From contig OX442319.1 in NCBI GenBank assembly GCA_949358305.1, forward strand, positions 7,874,001 through 7,938,000: DNA of 64,000 bases, written 5' to 3'. Below are positions 59,101-64,000 of the stretch, piece by piece. The notes under the pieces were generated by a model, which saw nothing but the letters and a program-made list of their open reading frames with translations, searched no databases and was not told where the DNA came from. The first letter of the stretch is position 1; each line of letters starts with the position of its first letter. Origin of the DNA: Strigamia acuminata. Its lineage: Eukaryota; Arthropoda; Chilopoda; Geophilomorpha; Linotaeniidae. Position numbers and translations under genes: made by a program.

Positions 59101-62100
59101 AGTCTATTCTCCCAAATCATCGGTTGGATGTTTCTAAAACTTACATTGGAGCCTTCTACTAAGGTTTAAACACTATTTCTGAACATTCAGAGACATTGGT
59201 CTTGTGGTGTTTGTGCTAAGTCAACTGTGATGAGATCAAAAGTCTATTCTCCCAAATCATTGGTTGGATGTTTCTAAAACTTACATTGGAGCCTTCTACT
59301 AAGGTTTAAACACTATTTCTGAACATTCAGAGACATTGGTCTTGTGGTGTTTGTGCTAAGTCAACTGTGATGAGATCAAAAGTCTATTCTCCCAAATCAT
59401 CGGTTAAATGTTTCTAAAACCTACATTGGAGCCTTCTACTAAGGTTTAAACACTATTTCTGAACATTCAGAGACATTGGACTTGTGGTGTTTGTGCTAAG
59501 TCAACTGCGATGTGAAATGAGCTCAAAATTTTTTTTTTAAAATTTATTGCTTAGGTGTTGCTAAAACTTATATTGAAGGCTTCTACTAAGGTTTAAACAC
59601 TATTTCTGAACATTCAGAGACATTGGACTTGTGGTGTTTGTGCTAAGTCAACTGTGATGAGATCAAAAGTTTATTCTCCCAAATCATTCGTTGGATGTTT
59701 CTAAAACTTACATTGGAGCCTTCTACTAAGGTTTAAACACTATTTCTGAACATTCAGAGACATTGGTCTTGTGGTGTTTGTGCTAAGTCAACTGTGATGA
59801 GATCAAAAGTCTATTCTCCCAAATCATCGGTTAAATGTTATAAAACTTACATTGGAGCCTTCTACTAAGGTTTAAACACTATTTCTGAACATTCAGAGAC
59901 ATTGGTCTTGTGGTGTTTGTGCTAAGTCAACTGTGATGAGATCAAAAGTCTATTCTCCCAAATCATCGGTTGGATGTTTCTAAAACTTACATTGGAGCCT
60001 TCTACTAAGGTTTAAACACTATTTCTGAACATTCAGAGACATTGGTCTTGTGGTGTTTGTGCTAAGTCAACTGTGATGAGATCAAAAGTCTATTCTCCCA
60101 AATCATTGGTTGGATGTTTCTAAAACTTACATTGGAGCCTTCTACTAAGGTTTAAACACTATTTCTGAACATTCAGAGACATTGGTCTTGTGGTGTTTGT
60201 GCTAAGTCAACTGTGATGAGATCAAAAGTCTATTCTCCCAAATCATCGGTTAAATGTTTCTAAAACCTACATTGGAGCCTTCTACTAAGGTTTAAACACT
60301 ATTTCTGAACATTCAGAGACATTGGTCTTGTGGTGTTTGTGCTAAGTCAACTGTGATGAGATCAAAAGTCTATTCTCCCAAATCATCGGTTGGATGTTTC
60401 TAAAACTTACATTGGAGCCTTCTACTAAGGTTTAAACACTATTTCTGAACATTCAGAGACATTGGTCTTGTGGTGTTTGTGCTAAGTCAACTGTGATGAG
60501 ATCAAAAGTCTATTCTCCCAAATCATTGGTTGGATGTTTCTAAAACTTACATTGGAGCCTTCTACTAAGGTTTAAACACTATTTCTGAACATTCAGAGAC
60601 ATTGGTCTTGTGGTGTTTGTGCTAAGTCAACTGTGATGAGATCAAAAGTCTATTCTCCCAAATCATCGGTTAAATGTTTCTAAAACTTACATTGGAGCCT
60701 TCTACTAAGGTTTAAACACTATTTCTGAACATTCAGAGACATTGGTCTTGTGGTGTTTGTGCTAAGTCAACTGTGATGAGATCAAAAGTCTATTCTCCCA
60801 AATCATCGGTTGGATGTTTCTAAAACTTACATTGGAGCCTTCTACTAAGGTTTAAACACTATTTCTGAACATTCAGAGACATTGGTCTTGTGGTGTTTGT
60901 GCTAAGTCAACTGCGATGTGAAATAAGCTCAAAATTTTTTTTTCAAAGTTTATTGCTTGGGTGTTGCTAAAACTTACATTGAAGGCTTCTACTAAGGTTT
61001 AAACACTATTTCTAAACATTCAGAGACATTGGTCTTGTGGTGTTTGTGCTAAGTCAACTGTGATGAGATCAAAAGTCTATTCTCCCAAATCATCGGTTGG
61101 ATGTTTCTAAAACTTACATTGGAGCCTTCTACTAAGGTTTAAACACTATTTCTGAACATTCAGAGACATTGGACTTGTGGTGTTTGTGCTAAGTCAACTG
61201 CGATGTGAAATGAGCTCAAAATTTTTTTTTTAAAATTTATTGCTTAGGTGTTGCTAAAACTTATATTGAAGGCTTCTACTAAGGTTTAAACACTATTTCT
61301 GAACATTCAGAGACATTGGACTTGTGGTGTTTGTGCTAAGTCAACTGTGATGAGATCAAAAGTTTATTCTCCCAAATCATTCGTTGGATGTTTCTAAAAC
61401 TTACATTGGAGCCTTCTACTAAGGTTTAAACACTATTTCTGAACATTCAGAGACATTGGTCTTGTGGTGTTTGTGCTAAGTCAACTGTGATGAGATCAAA
61501 AGTCTATTCTCCCAAATCATCGGTTAAATGTTATAAAACTTACATTGGAGCCTTCTACTAAGGTTTAAACACTATTTCTGAACATTCAGAGACATTGGTC
61601 TTGTGGTGTTTGTGCTAAGTCAACTGTGATGAGATCAAAAGTCTATTCTCCCAAATCATCGGTTGGATGTTTCTAAAACTTACATTGGAGCCTTCTACTA
61701 AGGTTTAAACACTATTTCTGAACATTCAGAGACATTGGTCTTGTGGTGTTTGTGCTAAGTCAACTGTGATGAGATCAAAAGTCTATTCTCCCAAATCATT
61801 GGTTGGATGTTTCTAAAACTTACATTGGAGCCTTCTACTAAGGTTTAAACACTATTTCTGAACATTCAGAGACATTGGTCTTGTGGTGTTTGTGCTAAGT
61901 CAACTGTGATGAGATCAAAAGTCTATTCTCCCAAATCATCGGTTAAATGTTTCTAAAACCTACATTGGAGCCTTCTACTAAGGTTTAAACACTATTTCTG
62001 AACATTCAGAGACATTGGACTTGTGGTGTTTGTGCTAAGTCAACTGCGATGTGAAATGAGCTCAAAATTTTTTTTTTAAAATTTATTGCTTAGGTGTTGC

Positions 62101-64000
62101 TAAAACTTATATTGAAGGCTTCTACTAAGGTTTAAACACTATTTCTGAACATTCAGAGACATTGGACTTGTGGTGTTTGTGCTAAGTCAACTGTGATGAG
62201 ATCAAAAGTTTATTCTCCCAAATCATTCGTTGGATGTTTCTAAAACTTACATTGGAGCCTTCTACTAAGGTTTAAACACTATTTCTGAACATTCAGAGAC
62301 ATTGGTCTTGTGGTGTTTGTGCTAAGTCAACTGTGATGAGATCAAAAGTCTATTCTCCCAAATCATCGGTTAAATGTTATAAAACTTACATTGGAGCCTT
62401 CTACTAAGGTTTAAACACTATTTCTGAACATTCAGAGACATTGGTCTTGTGGTGTTTGTGCTAAGTCAACTGTGATGAGATCAAAAGTCTATTCTCCCAA
62501 ATCATCGGTTGGATGTTTCTAAAACTTACATTGGAGCCTTCTACTAAGGTTTAAACACTATTTCTGAACATTCAGAGACATTGGTCTTGTGGTGTTTGTG
62601 CTAAGTCAACTGTGATGAGATCAAAAGTCTATTCTCCCAAATCATTGGTTGGATGTTTCTAAAACTTACATTGGAGCCTTCTACTAAGGTTTAAACACTA
62701 TTTCTGAACATTCAGAGACATTGGTCTTGTGGTGTTTGTGCTAAGTCAACTGTGATGAGATCAAAAGTCTATTCTCCCAAATCATCGGTTAAATGTTTCT
62801 AAAACCTACATTGGAGCCTTCTACTAAGGTTTAAACACTATTTCTGAACATTCAGAGACATTGGTCTTGTGGTGTTTGTGCTAAGTCAACTGTGATGAGA
62901 TCAAAAGTCTATTCTCCCAAATCATCGGTTGGATGTTTCTAAAACTTACATTGGAGCCTTCTACTAAGGTTTAAACACTATTTCTGAACATTCAGAGACA
63001 TTGGTCTTGTGGTGTTTGTGCTAAGTCAACTGTGATGAGATCAAAAGTCTATTCTCCCAAATCATTGGTTGGATGTTTCTAAAACTTACATTGGAGCCTT
63101 CTACTAAGGTTTAAACACTATTTCTGAACATTCAGAGACATTGGTCTTGTGGTGTTTGTGCTAAGTCAACTGTGATGAGATCAAAAGTCTATTCTCCCAA
63201 ATCATCGGTTAAATGTTTCTAAAACTTACATTGGAGCCTTCTACTAAGGTTTAAACACTATTTCTGAACATTCAGAGACATTGGTCTTGTGGTGTTTGTG
63301 CTAAGTCAACTGTGATGAGATCAAAAGTCTATTCTCCCAAATCATCGGTTGGATGTTTCTAAAACTTACATTGGAGCCTTCTACTAAGGTTTAAACACTA
63401 TTTCTGAACATTCAGAGACATTGGTCTTGTGGTGTTTGTGCTAAGTCAACTGCGATGTGAAATAAGCTCAAAATTTTTTTTTCAAAGTTTATTGCTTGGG
63501 TGTTGCTAAAACTTACATTGAAGGCTTCTACTAAGGTTTAAACACTATTTCTAAACATTCAGAGACATTGGTCTTGTGGTGTTTGTGCTAAGTCAACTGT
63601 GATGAGATCAAAAGTCTATTCTCCCAAATCATCGGTTGGATGTTTCTAAAACTTACATTGGAGCCTTCTACTAAGGTTTAAACACTATTTCTGAACATTC
63701 AGAGACATTGGACTTGTGGTGTTTGTGCTAAGTCAACTGCGATGTGAAATGAGCTCAAAATTTTTTTTTTAAAATTTATTGCTTAGGTGTTGCTAAAACT
63801 TATATTGAAGGCTTCTACTAAGGTTTAAACACTATTTCTGAACATTCAGAGACATTGGACTTGTGGTGTTTGTGCTAAGTCAACTGTGATGAGATCAAAA
63901 GTTTATTCTCCCAAATCATTCGTTGGATGTTTCTAAAACTTACATTGGAGCCTTCTACTAAGGTTTAAACACTATTTCTGAACATTCAGAGACATTGGTC
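53133..64000. repeat. Satellite array, part 3, with an 18-monomer higher-order repeat
   Basis: Same A and B monomers. A B variant with AATAAGCTC and CAAAGTTTATTG marks repeat starts near 54430, 56970, 60915 and 63453. The spacing is about 2540, 3945 and 2540 bp, so an 18-monomer unit (15 A, 3 B) of about 2.54 kb is repeated and one copy is longer by 10 monomers. Inside, six-monomer blocks of about 847 bp recur. The first 1.57 kb repeats the order found just left of BEL copy 2. The array runs out of the window. No gene. Confidence 0.97.

Noticed and set aside
53133-64000. CRISPR-like or phage-type repeat array
   Set aside because: Repeats are contiguous 140/147-bp monomers without unique spacers, in an animal genome: satellite DNA.

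Overview
This is eukaryotic, metazoan repeat DNA with no bacterial features and no host gene that I can recognise. The host is most likely an arthropod, probably an insect. The reasons are two BEL/Pao retrotransposons (a superfamily known only from animals), insect-style Ty3/gypsy and Ty1/copia elements, and a long satellite array of the kind found in pericentromeric heterochromatin. The exact order is an inference; I cannot name the species.

Layout. A satellite of 140-bp (type A) and 147-bp (type B) monomers once formed one continuous array, and it still fills 9334-13211, 41150-43751 and 53133-64000. Three LTR retrotransposons landed in it: BEL copy 1 (1-9333, minus strand, left end outside the window), a large Ty3/gypsy element (13212-41149, minus strand) and BEL copy 2 (43752-53132, plus strand). 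Two further Ty1/copia elements (24013-31032 and 31902-39287, both plus strand) sit side by side inside the gag gene of the gypsy element. The target-site duplications I can read (ACTA for gypsy, AAGT for BEL copy 2, CTCCC and GGATT for the two copia elements) fix the order: satellite first, then gypsy, then the two copia insertions, with BEL insertions into the satellite.

Gene content. Both BEL copies keep a single gag-pol ORF of 1746 aa. Each copia element keeps one intact gag-pol polyprotein (1615 and 1667 aa). Without its passengers the gypsy element would be about 13.5 kb. Its gag is cut into three pieces in the same reading phase, its pol (protease, RT, RNase H, integrase) is intact, and it carries a large third ORF (about 957 aa) where an envelope gene would lie. 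That ORF does not look like an envelope protein. Pol is probably reached by a -1 frameshift at one of two tandem A_AAA_AAC heptamers. The LTR pairs are nearly identical within each element, so all insertions look recent.

The observations I rate highest are: the unrecognised ORF3 of the gypsy element; a structured 5'-leader RNA element in both copia elements whose stems are kept while their bases change; the doubled slippery site; RFX X-box and CRE palindromes in the BEL LTR; the BEL D-P-G protease motif and lack of a polypurine tract; and a copia LTR end that mimics the 3' end of its own primer tRNA.
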